In this document: positions 1 through 10,905 of the stretch, piece by piece
Position numbering within the stretch: position 1 is the first letter of the stretch
How the letters are laid out: each line of letters begins with the position of its first letter
Assembly: GCA_003008705.1 (NCBI GenBank)
Contig: PDUO01000005.1
Coordinates: 1,243,997 to 1,307,996, forward strand
Origin: Pezicula radicicola
Lineage: Eukaryota > Ascomycota > Leotiomycetes > Helotiales > Dermateaceae
Direction of reading: 5' to 3'
Length of the DNA stretch: 64,000 bases
Program-made: the position numbers and the translations under genes
Notes under the pieces: generated by a model
What the model was told of the DNA's origin: nothing
What the model saw: the letters and a program-made list of their open reading frames with translations, nothing else
Database searches by the model: none

Positions 1-362
1 CGACTCAACCAAAGATTTTTTAATATGAAATAAATTTAAGGATCTCGAGACGAAACTATGATCTTAACACTCTTGTTTTATGCGATAGGAAACAGAGTGA
101 GTACCTGGTATTGATTATAGTGAGAGTATTGATTTGTTTGGATGCTGGCTTTGGAGTTGCTGCTTCTGAGGATTCTAACTCGTAGAAGCGACCTTTTGGA
201 AGCAAAAGTGGGAAATTCTAGCCAACACCCTTATCTAAGCCCACTCTTTGCTTATCGTATACCTAGAGTCTTGAGGGATAGGGGAACTATAAGTATGGGG
301 GAAGGCAAAACTGCTTTGCGTGTGTTTCACGAGGTTTAAGGTCACTCGCAACAGTCATTGCA
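1..362. other. Intergenic, left edge
   Basis: No convincing coding sequence, RNA or repeat is visible. It is the upstream region of the permease that starts at 363; no strong TATA element stands out. Confidence 0.5.
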
Positions 363-2247
363 ATGACCGGAATCAAAGCTCGAGGCCAAGATATGCGCCA
401 ATCAATTACTCATGCTTTTAGCAGCAAAGAAGCATTTCTACGAGTCATTGAGACGAAAAAGGCTGCAACAGCTAGAGGAGAAGAAGACGAGAGGAGCTTT
501 TGGCGAAATGAAGATCTCGATATCAGCCCTCCGAAAGACTGGACATGGAATTGGAAGAATTACGCGATGTTTTGGTGGAGTTATGGTTTCTCATGCGGTG
601 TTTGGACTGTTGGCTCATCACTTATTGCTATAGGTTTGAATTGGTGGCAAGGTAAGTGATTTTGGTACTTAACTTTCCATTACGTGTTGTGTGAGCTGAT
701 TTGTTATTTTAAGCGATCATCTGTGTCTTTATATCACATCTACTAGGTGCCATCGGTATGGCTATGCATTCTCGCTCAGCAGCCGTATACCACTTTGGCT
801 TCCCAGTCGCCTCAAGAATTCCATGGGGAATGTGGGGGAGTTACTTTCCAGTTTTTGTAAGGACTCTGGTTGGAACTATCTGGATCGGTGTGAACAACGT
901 TGAATCAGGGTACTTCATTGCGATTTTCCTGCGTTGTATTTTTGGCGACACTTTTTACAAGATGCACAATCCCATCGCAACGTCTTCTAAAATTACTGTC
1001 ACGAACTTCATTGGATTGATGATTTACATGGTCATTACTCTTCCGTTACTTTGGGTTCCAGTTCCTAAAGTTCGTGTATTGTTTTCGATCAAATCTGTTA
1101 TTCTACCACCTATGGTGATCGGACTTTTCATCTTCTGTCTTTTGCAGAATAAGCACAAAGGAGGGCCAATTATCTCAAGCTCTATTGGTAATTTGACTGG
1201 ATCAAAACTTGCTTGGGCTATTCTGTCTGGAATAAACAGCACTATGTGAGTTAGCCTAGCCTAGATAGCTACCCCTATTATTGACAATTATTATAGGGGT
1301 AAAACAGCTAGCAATGTGGTCAACCAGGTATGAAAGCTATTTTCGCTATTCAGTATCCACCAGTGACTAAGATTGCACAGCCCGACCTTGCACGTTATGC
1401 AACTCGCAGAAACTCGCCTATGTGGTCCCAGCTACTGGCCCTCCCGATCGGTAACACCCTCTGCGCCGTGCTTGGAATATTCGCCACCTCAGCAGTTAAA
1501 AATGCCTGGAACCTCCAGACAGCGATCTGGAACCCATGGGATCTCTGCCACGCCATCTTGACCCGATACTGGGGGCCAGGCGCCCGTGCAGGAGTCTCAA
1601 TTGTGTCTCTCGGCTGGGCCTTCTCGCTTACGGCCTCAAACCTCGGAGTGAATGTCATCGCTTGGGGAGCTGACATCACAATTTTCTTCCCGAGGTTCCT
1701 TAATATTCGGCGGGGAATGTATTTGTCTTATGCAGCTTGCTTAGTGTGCCTTCCTTGGAAAATTCTAGCCAGCCCTACCACCTTCCTGAGATTTCTTGGC
1801 GGATACTCAATCTTTTTGGGTCCGTTCGTGGGTATTTTCTTAACGGATTATCTAATTGTACGCAAGGGAAATATTTTCGTGGAAGAGCTTTATAATTCAA
1901 GTAAGAGTGGGAAGTATTGGTATCATTATGGTATACACTGGCGCGCAGTTGTAGCTTACCTCGTTGCTGTCACTATCCCAATTCCAGGGTTCGTCACTTT
2001 GTGGGGCTATGAGTTGAAAGGTGCTCTGAAACTTTATGAGCTTGGCTGGATTCTCACTTGCATAGTGAGTAGCGTCGTATATTTTGCACTGAGTTTTCTA
2101 GGCAGTATAGCGGTGGAGGAAAAGGGAATGGCTTTTGAGGAGCTCGCTGGACCGGAAATCAGTCGAGTGCAACTGTTGGAGGCTTTTGATTTAGAGGAGG
2201 GTTTGAAGTTTGAGGAACACAACATTATCGCCGATAAGAAGGATTAG
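363..2247 (+). CDS. NCS1-family permease (uracil/uridine/allantoin type)
   Basis: Predicted plasma-membrane nucleobase or allantoin:cation symporter of the NCS1 (Fur-type) family. Exons 363-651, 714-1245, 1297-1327 and 1381-2247 join without frame breaks to 572 aa, a normal family length. Family landmarks are readable: NWKNYAMFWWSYGF with WTVGSSL near the first membrane helix, HSRSAAVYHFGFPV, then GKTASNVVNQ joining PDLARYA across intron 3. The C-terminal part has TDYLIVRKG followed by the last hydrophobic helices. Intron 1 uses an AAG acceptor and intron 3 is 53 nt. The start at 363 is the first ATG in frame; a short upstream exon cannot be excluded. The substrate cannot be told from sequence alone. 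It is intact, unlike much of the region to its right. Confidence 0.9.
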
Positions 2248-2581
2248 TTTAGAAATGTCTTCCGTATTTCTATCTAAAATTTATTTTTGTTAGATGCCAA
2301 GCTCATCGTTTTGCTGCTTTGTAAGCTGTTCGATAGATAGACTCTCAGAACGAGCCTTAAAAGACTTCAGCCAGCAATCCGCTTCAAGGATGACCTTCAA
2401 AAGTGTCCAGAACTACAATATGCCCTCCCGCCAATCTAAAACAACACCATGAACACCGTTTATCCCAATGATTCCCATTTCCCCCACCAAGAAGCAAAAT
2501 AAAAAGAAAGGAATCTCATATGAAGCTGCCTCTACGACGGATTGCTATGTGGCCTTGTGACAAGAGCTTCCGTGCTGGAAC
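2248..2581. other. Intergenic between convergent genes
   Basis: Short AT-rich spacer between the ends of the permease and the minus-strand secreted-protein gene. It presumably holds both 3' ends; I see no other feature. Confidence 0.45.
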
Positions 2582-3220
2582 TCAAGAACTGAAAACTCTT
2601 TTGATCACAACTGGAACGGAATTGTTCATCACGACTCCCGATTGGTCCCATATAAGCTCCCAAATACCATCTTCTCCAGTGGCAGTTGCCCAAAAGTTGG
2701 AATAGATCGTTTCGGTAGTAGTATCTTCCCATGCTAGTTGTTTACCGTAGAACACGTAGTCGGAGGCAGTAAGGTTGGTCGAGTCATCCGAAGATGTAAA
2801 GCCTGCTTGTGATGTAGCATATGTTGCAGTATCGATATATAGCAATGATTCTCCGGCAGAGGTGTCCTGGGTGGCGACCAAAGATGTGTCATTCAGAGTG
2901 ACTAGTTCAAAGTTAGTTATGTACGCCATTCTGAGGAATTTCAAAGACTTACAGGTAACATTTGATGCGACAGAGACACTGGAAGGAGCATTGTAACCGA
3001 TGTATGCGTATGCTTTTAGTCTGTGTTAGCATTTGATTCTTATACAAGAGTGCTCAAAGAACTTACAATCTCCATAGATTACAGGTACCGCATCAATGTC
3101 GGTTCCATATGCTAATAGAGAGAAAGCCGCTGAGGTGCTTCGGGTCTTGAGTGTTGCCGCACTAACAAGAGCAGCTTGGCCCAAGGAGAGCACAGTGGCA
3201 GTTGCTAGATTAAAGAACAT
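2582..3220 (-). CDS. Small secreted protein, unknown function
   Basis: Exons in transcript order are 3220-3067, 3012-2953 and 2901-2582, giving 177 aa. The phases fit at both junctions and a branch-like ACTAAC precedes the last acceptor. Residues 1-21 (MFFNLATATVLSLGQAALVSA) look like a signal peptide. The mature part has FSLLAYGTDIDAVPV, then AYIGYNAPSS, and is rich in Thr/Ser with few charged residues, resembling small secreted or wall-associated fungal proteins with no assigned activity. I do not recognise a catalytic motif. A TATA-like element lies about 120 bp upstream. The alternative is a longer last exon with a different acceptor near 2930. Confidence 0.72.
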
Positions 3221-3340
3221 AATGACTTCGAGGTATGAATTTTGTAAAAGATGTAGAGATGCGAGGAGAACTTGAGCTTGAGAAGATGACTGTGAGTGGA
3301 TGGTTATTCAAGCATGATGGCAGAGCACCAAGCTAAGTAT

Positions 3341-3346
3341 CTTATA
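3341..3346 (-). promoter_or_regulatory. TATA-like element of the secreted-protein gene
   Basis: TATAAG on the minus strand, about 120 bp upstream of the ATG at 3220. The spacing suits a TATA box plus a short 5' UTR. Inferred from position only. Confidence 0.35.
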
Positions 3347-5501
3347 GAAATGGGATGAACTGAAAGGATTGTTTACGTGAGGGGGGCCGAAGTGGTCGAG
3401 CGGGGTCATGGGTCGAGATTTGATTCTAAGGCGATAAATGATCACCTTCCGGAAGAAAAAGGCCTAACTTACGGTACGCGTCATGCCACTGTGATAATAG
3501 GGAATGACGATAATACTATCAAAGTGACTATGAGTGGGTCTTTTGGGCTGAAAATTCCAGAAGAACTCTAAGTATTTTCCCAAAAATGGGTTCGCCCGTT
3601 GACCGTGCTCTTGGCAACGACTTCCGCAATCGCAATGGGAAGGTTGCGCAAGGAACCGAGGGCTGATGACCAGTTGAACAGGTATATGTGCAAGTATTAA
3701 GAGACTCCATACCTGTTGTAGCGACGTTACGCCGGCGCTCACTATCGGGTAATGCCGTCGTACCTTAACTCCTCGGTAGCTATACATAAACTTCAAGCGC
3801 TAAAGACAGAATAAAAGAGTGCTGTGATATGCTGTCTTCAAATCGAAGACGAGTTCTAGGTACGTGTACCGGTAGCCAAGACGATGGCTATGAGATGAAT
3901 GCATTACGGAGATCCATCTGATCTAAGGGAGATCATGATCATAGCTTCGGGGAATTCCAGGGTTCTCAGTCAAAGCGCATGAAAAGGGGTGCTCGCTTGT
4001 ATGGATCCCCAGACCTCTTCTAGGGAGTAATCATCGCCACGTCGCCCGTGCAAATTTATCTCAAAAAATAGACGACCTGTCATGGATTTTGGACAGGGTG
4101 AGCCAGCTGTGTACTGTATCTTTCGTAATTCAATTGGGGCGTTTCCAAAGGTATGTAGCAGTCTGTGACATGTGGAATATGCCCTCCCCCAATTGCCTCC
4201 CCCACAGCTTAGCATACCGAGTGCTAGGGCTTAAACGAAAAAGGGGAAGCTGAAGAAGGATCGAAAACTCAGTAACATCGGTAATTGAAGAAGGGCATCC
4301 GCAGTTTGTCCTTCTTATTTTGACCAGGCGGAGATGCCGTCAAGGACTTCGGACTCTTACAAAGTCCTTGTTCTGTTGAGGAGTTTCGATCAACTTTTCA
4401 AAAAAGGTACGGAGTGGACGGAAAGTCTGCAAATAGATTAAGCGAAAGCCAAGAAGACATCGCGACTCTCAGCCCTGTTGTCCGCCAAGTCTATTCGCAG
4501 ACTTTCCGGCCGCGCGAAGAAGGCTAGAACTATATTTGGTTATAAGCCTTGTAGGGTTCTAGAAGTAATCGTACGCGCACGAATGTCCTATAGAAACTAG
4601 AAACCCACCCTGAGCTAATGTCACTACCAGGTGACAATACCTAGGAGTCTAAAGTAATAGTCACAAAGCACCATAGTAACTTACTTAACTTGAGTTGCCT
4701 ACTTGATTTGGTGTCTTGGTTTAAATAATGTGTATCTATAAGAGTATACTTATATTCCCACCATGGACGGGAAAGCCGAAGGAATATTTTAGAATTCACT
4801 TATCATGCTTAAAACCACTGAGACATAATAAAGGAACTAAGTCCAAAGAATAAGAGTTTCATTATTTCTATACTAATCTATAGCCTAAAACTTTATCTTA
4901 CCATACGTATTGTTTTTAAAATCAAGCCCTAGACCATGGTATGTTTCAGAGCGTTTAGCTTCAAAGATAGTCACTATTAACCTAACAACATATGTAAATC
5001 CGAACTCTAGTAGCTTTAATTTTAATTAACTAGTACTGTACAGTACATACTAAACACTGAATTGCTCGTACTTCCAAACTAGATTAATGTAAAGCAAAAT
5101 GCTGACTAGGGCAAATGCTAAGGCGATGAATCGAACCTATATGTAATTACACGAAGCTTACTCCGACCTAGCGTAGTATTTTATTCTATTGCATACCAGC
5201 TGCTTGAGTCTTTCGCATTCTGAATATACATAACTGCAGTCATTTTATCATGATTAATGATCTTGAAAGGGTTTGCTATATAATTACTTAATAGCTGACC
5301 AAAGGTAGAAAACCCGTAGACTATATACATTGATAACATTATATCCCCGGAAATTAGATGCGTCCCCCCCCCCCCCATATTTTTGGAGGCTATATTGTAG
5401 CAATAAAAGAACCTTCATATACATTTATCTTCCAGAAAGTCGGTCGTCTCGTCATACCGTCGTTATAGGTAAGAATTTATCATAATCATATTGCTCACCG
5501 A
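3347..5501. other. AT-rich gene-poor spacer, probably decayed repeats
   Basis: No ORF here resembles a protein family. The left third has ordinary composition; from about 4600 it becomes strongly AT-rich, as in mutated repeat DNA. It holds an inverted repeat (4419-4508) and a 13-base C run near 5364-5376. The stretch at 3385-3400 starts like a tRNA-Ser/Leu D arm but has no matching T arm. Confidence 0.5.
4419..4508. repeat. Imperfect inverted repeat, about 22-bp arms
   Basis: The left arm (4419-4440, CGGAAAGTCTGCAAATAG...) is nearly the reverse complement of the right arm (4486-4508, ...CTATTCGCAGACTTTCCG). Differences are mostly transitions. It may be a transposon end or a small hairpin element; no clear target duplication is seen. 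Confidence 0.55.
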
Positions 5502-6665
5502 TCAACAAATTCGAAACTCCACTTCCAAGAGATTCATCGCTCGTCGGGGTTCCAAGAGCTGGCCATGCATAAAACCCGGAACGTAAGCGGTCGCAATAAG
5601 ACTAAAAGAAAAGTCAGCCCTCCTAAGCATAACAGGAAACTCACAGCCCTGTAGTATACAGATCAGATCATCATTCCTCAAGTCCCTTGGTCCTAATCCC
5701 ATATGACCTTGTTGTGTTATGAAGAAACCCGCACAATTATCCTTGATCTTGATCTCTCTAAGACTAATTGTCATCTCTCTTAGAGCTGGTGTCATGACCT
5801 TGTTTACCCGACTACAGCGTTCAGGCATGTAAATATTTCTCCTCCAAAGCCGAGCTACGCTCCGGGGTCCTCAGTTGTCATCTATGTAAAAATTTGTAGC
5901 ACGCAGTAAAATATCAAAAAATGCTTCGTGTTTTTCGCGACAATAGCATTCGTAGGCTTTGGTAACGTATTCTGTTCCACGCGTTCTCACACCTCTTTTA
6001 AAAAGGAATCTAGGCAGAGCCAGAGCTCGCCTGTGCATCGCATACCAGATGTTGAAATCGGTGACTCTGAGTTCGATCGGTGGCCGGCGGCGGTGTCCCC
6101 AAGGAAAATAGAGAAGGGGTAAGAGAGAGGTGAAATCAGCAAGTGTTCTTGGTTCCATAATAACCGGAGGCCTAACGGACTTGGAGTTTTCTTGTATACT
6201 ATCTAATATCCAACCACATGTGTTCATGATCAAACCTGGATAAGAGACGTACTCTTGGTACGGACCCCGGACCTGTAGCAGAATATGGTAGACGATGGTT
6301 TGGCGCAGGAAAAGGGCGCACATCTGCGATATTCCCCAATTTGGAAGCTGGTCTTGACCAGCTCCAATCACGACACCATGATGGGAGGTTATATGGATTA
6401 TCGCCAAACCGTCGTGGTAAAATAATAGACAGATTACCCTCTAGCCGATGTAGTTCTCAACGATACTTGTATAGAGTTGGCAGACACTAACTTCGTAATT
6501 AGCAGTAATTTGATACTCATCCGCGTCGGAGGCAAGCCTAATAAGCGAGTAAACTTTGTCGTGCGGTTCTTTTGCTATTGCATCCCAATTTGGCTGTGGG
6601 GTAGCACTAGCAATGAGTTCCATTACCATTCCGCTATGACGATATTCTCTTCCAAGCCAGGACAC
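5502..6665 (-). pseudogene. HET-domain protein relic, C-terminal part
   Basis: One minus-strand frame runs the whole way with only two internal stops: TAG at 6443-6441 and TGA at 5873-5871. The upstream part reads like the end of a HET (heterokaryon incompatibility) domain: EPHDKVYSLIRLASDADE, then ITANYEVSVCQLYTSIVE. The end reads like the usual HET-protein tail, GHMGLGPRDLRNDDLICILQG and YVPGFMHGQLLE. Both stops could come from one C-to-T change in a Gln, Trp or Arg codon. The N-terminal half is missing directly upstream; a possible partner fragment lies at 8600-9006. I infer a dead gene. Confidence 0.75.
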
Positions 6666-7172
6666 AACACGATACTATTTATAAGACGAACTTGGCTATT
6701 TTTCTCTTCGTTGTCCTTCTAGTTGATGTAGACTTTATTATTCCATCTAAATGAAGCGAGTCTCACGCCCCGGCAGATTCTCGGCCCTGCCGAGCTTGCT
6801 ACACTGCTCTCTAAGATCACAAACTGGTCAGGAAACCTATTCTCACTGCATGTCATGCATTCACAAGCAAGTCAAGAAGCTCATTTGCAGCATATGTCCT
6901 ACATTGAAGTCTTTAGAATACATCAACAGAGCTCCAAATATATATATGCCGTATCTCCCTCCCAAAACGAGCGTCCAAATCTTTACACAGCATTCCCTCA
7001 CTCTATCCAGATGAGCCGTCCTTTCTTAAGTACAGTAAGGAACCTGATTAATATACGTGCAAGTAGTGCACACGTTATTAACGAGCCAATTTCCAGAGCT
7101 ATCGCAAACATACTACATCCCATCATTAGTCTCCTTTCTTGACTACACCATGGAATGCTAAGCCAGAAATAT

Positions 7173-7349
7173 TTAAGAACTTACGATGGCATTTGCTTGA
7201 GTCTCATGCAGAGTATATCCACACCAGTAGGAGCCATATGCAGCACATCCACCACAGTCGCACACAGCTTCGCTTGCTGGGATAGGAGTGGGGTTTGCGA
7301 TCGCGGGGAGCGCGACGAGGAGGGGGAGAAGGAAGGTTGTTGGCTTCAT
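7173..7349 (-). CDS. Small Cys-rich secreted protein, 3' end uncertain
   Basis: The ATG at 7349 begins MKPTTFLLPLLVALPAIA, a good signal peptide, followed by a short mature part with the compact motif CDCGGCAAYGSYWC. Without splicing the protein is 58 aa and ends at 7173. A GTAAGT donor sits at 7184, so the true C-terminus may lie in a second exon near 7130; one choice adds only a few residues. A TATAAAA box lies about 100 bp upstream. An in-frame ATG at 7469 exists but would put poly-Thr sequence before the signal peptide, so I prefer 7349. Function unknown; size and Cys content resemble secreted effector-like or antimicrobial peptides, which is only a resemblance. Confidence 0.6.
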   Translation of the reverse strand: MKPTTFLLPLLVALPAIANPTPIPASEAVCDCGGCAAYGSYWCGYTLHETQANAIVSS

Positions 7350-7446
7350 TGTGGCTTGAGTTGTTGTTGTTGTTGGCGGGAAGAGAATAATCGATGTTGT
7401 TTTTGAGATGGTGATAGTGATGATGGGTTTAGGGGACACGGAGGCG

Positions 7447-7453
7447 TTTTTAT
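7447..7453 (-). promoter_or_regulatory. TATA box of the Cys-rich secreted peptide gene
   Basis: TATAAAA on the minus strand, about 100 bp before the ATG at 7349. It supports this start over the upstream in-frame ATG at 7469, which would lie 5' of the box. Confidence 0.5.
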
Positions 7454-7560
7454 ACATCTCCATCTCCACCTATTCGGCGTCTTCACGTCAAGACTATGTG
7501 GCCCAAATGTCAGACGGCCTCAAATTATGACGCTGCCGTCGTGAATGCTCTTGCAATTGG

Positions 7561-7899
7561 AGAGTTCGTATACTCAAAGGAGCAGTTTGCATCTCGATAG
7601 ATGGTAAGAACGCTGTGAAGCGGCGAAGTCTTAGCTAATGAGAAGATAGAAACAATCGAGAGGCCAAAAGAGGAAAGTTCGTATACACGAAGGAGCAGTT
7701 TACATCTCGATAGATAGTAAGAACGCTGTGAAGCGGCGAAGTCTCAGCTGACGAGAAGGCAGAAATAATCGAGAGGCTAAAAGAGGAGAGTTAATATACT
7801 CAAAAAAGTAGTTTACATCTTAATAGAGGGTAAGAACGCTGTAAAGCGGCGAAGTCTTAGCTAACGAGAAGGCAGAAACAATCGAGAGGCTAAAAGAAA
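7561..7899. repeat. Three tandem copies of a 113-bp unit
   Basis: Copies begin at 7561, 7674 and 7787, a constant period of 113 bp. Each contains TAAGAACGCTGTGAAGCGGC or a close variant and ends near AATCGAGAGGC. Differences between copies are largely C/T and G/A. No ORF spans the array. It lies just upstream of the Cys-rich secreted peptide gene, beyond its promoter. Confidence 0.85.
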
Positions 7900-8009
7900 A
7901 TGTACTACGTCGTCTCCAGAACAACTTTCAGTCCTATTTAGTAAGGTGCGGTCCTGACTGCCTTATCGGGGAGAGTCATGTCATATTTATCAGGTACACG
8001 ACAGTGAGG

Positions 8010-8080
8010 TAGATTGTCTGAGTAAGACTATCCCCGCATTGTCCCCGCATTGTACCTAAAAATCTTACTCAGACAATCTA
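8010..8080. mobile_element. Short TA-flanked hairpin element (MITE-like)
   Basis: A perfect 18-bp inverted repeat: TAGATTGTCTGAGTAAGA at 8010-8027 and its reverse complement at 8063-8080. The outermost bases are TA on both sides, as expected for a TA target duplication. The loop contains two tandem copies of TCCCCGCATTG. It is too short to code for a transposase. It could be a tiny MITE or a strong hairpin. Confidence 0.6.
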
Positions 8081-8599
8081 CTAACACTGAAGCGATAGGT
8101 ATGGGTAGGTGGATTCTAACGTTACAGCGCAATATCGTAACATACTTTTGGATTGTAATGCCAGAACGTACTTTTGGCTTTATGATGGGGCATAATTATA
8201 TGAATAAATCAGGCATAAGCTTACATTAAGAGTATTGAAAAGAGATCTCAAACGCAAAGCCTCCAAAAGAGACAAGAATGACAGTTGCGGCGAGCTATTC
8301 TGGCATTCAGATTTAACCCGGACTCAGTCAGACATTGTGTGGCCGGAATTTTATGTGGGCAAGGATTATAAATTCGGATAGCAACTACAATGGCTGGAGT
8401 AGCGATGTTGACGAGAGCGACGATAGCGACCTCGGATCTCTCAGAGTACCAATAGATGAACTGGGACAGGTACTGCGAATAACTTACTTATATGCTAGCC
8501 GCTGGATGTGACAAGGCTCAGTCTTAGCAGAATTCCAGGCTCACAAAACGAAATCCCTCAGAAAACAGGGGTTCAAACCTCAAGTTTCTCCATTATTCC
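8081..8599. other. Intergenic, nothing recognised
   Basis: No family-like ORF is visible. A GGTTCAAACC-like string near 8567 recalls a tRNA T arm, but no matching acceptor or anticodon arms could be drawn. Confidence 0.4.
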
Positions 8600-9006
8600 G
8601 TCGGGTATCAATCGAAATAGATGGATATTGCATCGATCCAGAATGTCTTTGGCTCGTGCTGGTCTCGAATGTGTCACAAGGCAGCTTTAAGATTCGACCC
8701 CACAGGTAAGTCTTGTCCATTCACTGAAATTAGGCATTGGTCCGCTGTTGCATTTCCCCTAAGATAAAGTGAATTTCCCCAAGTGTATGAAAGAGCTGAA
8801 TAAGCCGGCGGAGCCTTTAGATTTGAACGAAATAGTCGGCACTCTATGTGCTTTCCTCTCGCTTGGAGTAGGATATCCAATAACCTCAAATGCTTCTGAG
8901 AATAGTCGAGCGTGCGATATAGAGCGCGGGGTTTATGTTTTACTTCAGAGGACTGAGTTGAGGAACTCGTGAATTCTTTGATTAGGACAAACCTAGAAGA
9001 TCCCAT
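8600..9006 (-). pseudogene. HET-domain relic, N-terminal part
   Basis: On the minus strand from 9006 one reads RLLDILLQARGKHIECRLF, then LKAPPAYSALSYTWGN and LPVGSNLKAAL, the classic start of a HET domain (the ALSYTWG block is diagnostic). After AAL there is a TGA at 8676-8674, and the same frame goes on with HIRDQHEPKTFWIDAIS, the next HET block, then further stops. The TGA sits where Arg or Trp is usual, so it fits a single transition. The rest of the domain is absent. It may be the 5' part of the relic at 5502-6665, split by about 1.9 kb, or a separate copy. Confidence 0.72.
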
Positions 9007-10669
9007 GTCAGAGTGATTTCACTGTCAGGTAGTAACATAGGAGAGCAGACCCTTTGTAAACCAGGTTCAACCTTTGCCCCTGACTTACGACTTCCTGAAC
9101 GGCGAGCTTCCTTCCTATATTTCTTGTTTATCTTATGTAGAGAGCTGTCGTTACAGTATGTAAGCTTTCTCTCCCTTATTCACACGATTATGGAACAGGT
9201 AAAGCATGTCTGCAAGGCTCGGAGCCTCGTCCGTCGAGGTCAGGCTAAGGTGTTGGTGACTACTAGCACCTACTTCCCGTAGACAGTAATGAGTCGCTAA
9301 GGAACAAAAAATTCTGGAAAGCAAAAATGGGAACACAAATTTACGTTGTACCAAATAGGGAAAATAAGAGGGAGAGGATGCACGTCCACTAGGCCGACTC
9401 AGCCTCTCGACGTGGTCGACCTGGACCTCGAAGAACGCATGATTACTGCCACAAAAGGCAAAGTCGTAACCTAGTTACCCTTACTTATCAGCCTTAAGGC
9501 TGCGAGCACTTGCGCTTGGTTCGCAATATTAGCGACGAGGCAAGTTGCTCTGGAACCAAGGGTAAGAATATAAATATAATACAACACTACTGAAAAAGTA
9601 TAGCTCTGCTCTTGAAATTCAAAACAATAAACTACTATAATCTTTAAGAGAGTATGTATCTCGCAACTTGTCTGCCTTATAAAGAGACAACCTAATATCT
9701 CTATTCCTAAGCGACATTAATAGACTTCCTATAAGGCGTCCGCTCGCAACTTATCTATTGCCATAGTGCAACTTGAATACAACAATGACAATTGCCCCGT
9801 GTAAGAGGTAAGGCTCTAATAATTCCTATCCCGTTACATAGACTTAGTGGCTAGAGTTAATGCTTCCCTATAGCACTAGCCACAGAGAGGTCCATTAGCT
9901 ATAGGGAGGTAATAATGCCTTTTGATTCTGCCCGAGAGTATAAGAAATGTTAGAGGGTGGCATAGGGCTTTGAAGTATAATCACGCACAGGGTCACTTAT
10001 AGGCCGCAGAGAGGTCGCGAACTCGTACCGATGCGACATCGATTAGCTACAACAACGGCTACGTTTATCCCACTCGTACTTTAGCTGATTACCTACCATT
10101 AGTTCTTCACGAGGAAAGCCTGTAGGGTATGGGCCGTAGGCTTTCTACTAATGCATTGCATTAATTATTACGAATGTATCACTATTTAGAATTTAATCTA
10201 TCAATTGTTGTAATTTTCTATGGATTAATTAATTAGATACGAAATGTAACAGCTGCAGCCACACCAGTTATCACATAGCAGGTATTTGTTTGCTAGACCG
10301 ATTAGTTGAGAAAGCGAATAATATACTCTTTTATGACCAAAGCCCCTTAAGATAGATAAAATGTACAAGGGCACGGAGGGCAAACTCTCTAAAGAAAAAT
10401 AATCATGAGTTATAATTGTAAGCTGTTTCTTAACAATATACTGATTGATAATTCAAGGGGTGTCGTATTCTAACCATATGTCACATTCTAACCATAAGCA
10501 AGGCCGACGATGATCGCTGTATAAAATTAGAAAGGTCTCAAGGACTTTTTAGACTCTGTTGTATAGTCTCATGTGGCTAATAATCCAGCCTCGTACACTA
10601 ATATTATCTAGCCTTATTTTTTTGCGTTGCTTTATTGCCTTGCAACTCTTTATATTCACTAATGTGACA
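9007..10669. other. AT-rich gene-free region
   Basis: No protein-like ORF. The sequence is AT-rich with scattered short similar strings (GCAACTT-type motifs near 9545, 9663 and 9746) and a hairpin at about 10103-10134 (GAAAGCCT ... AGGCTTTC). I read it as old, mutated repeat DNA. Confidence 0.45.
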
Positions 10670-10905
10670 ATGAGACTTCTTAATACATCCACTTTTGAGA
10701 CCTGTGAATTCGTCGATCAACCGCCGTATACCATCCTTTCGTATACATAGGGTAAAGAAGAGGTTGCCTTTACAGACATGGATGCTAGTGGGGGAGCTGC
10801 AAAGCGCAAAGCTGGTTACAGAAAAATTGAGGGCTGTTGCAAGTAGGCAGCTAAGAATGGCTTACAATACGTCTAAATCAACACATACTATATTATTGCT
10901 AAATA
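10670..10905 (+). pseudogene. HET-domain relic A, heavily mutated N-terminus
   Basis: The ATG at 10670 starts MRLLNTSTFETCEFVDQPPY, typical of HET proteins, followed by ILSYT and TAG at 10748 where TGG (the W of the YTWG block) is expected. The frame goes on with EEVAFTDMDA, RKAGYRKIEGCCK, a second TAG where Gln is usual, then NGLQYV and TAA where Trp is usual. The next codons read I-N-T-Y-Y-I where the family has IDTCCI; GAC-to-AAC, TGC-to-TAC and TGT-to-TAT are all G-to-A. This is a RIP-style pattern on a non-functional fragment. Confidence 0.8.

Noticed and set aside
1246..1380. Apparent frame breaks in the NCS1 permease
   Set aside because: Two short introns (1246-1296 and 1328-1380) restore GKTASNVVNQ-PDLARYA exactly.
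3382..3480. tRNA-like start (GGCCGAAGTGGTCGAG) resembling tRNA-Ser/Leu
   Set aside because: No T arm (GGTTCGA) or closing acceptor stem follows within a usual distance.
8560..8600. GGTTCAAACC, a T-arm or B-box-like string
   Set aside because: The surrounding bases do not form T-stem, anticodon or acceptor pairs.
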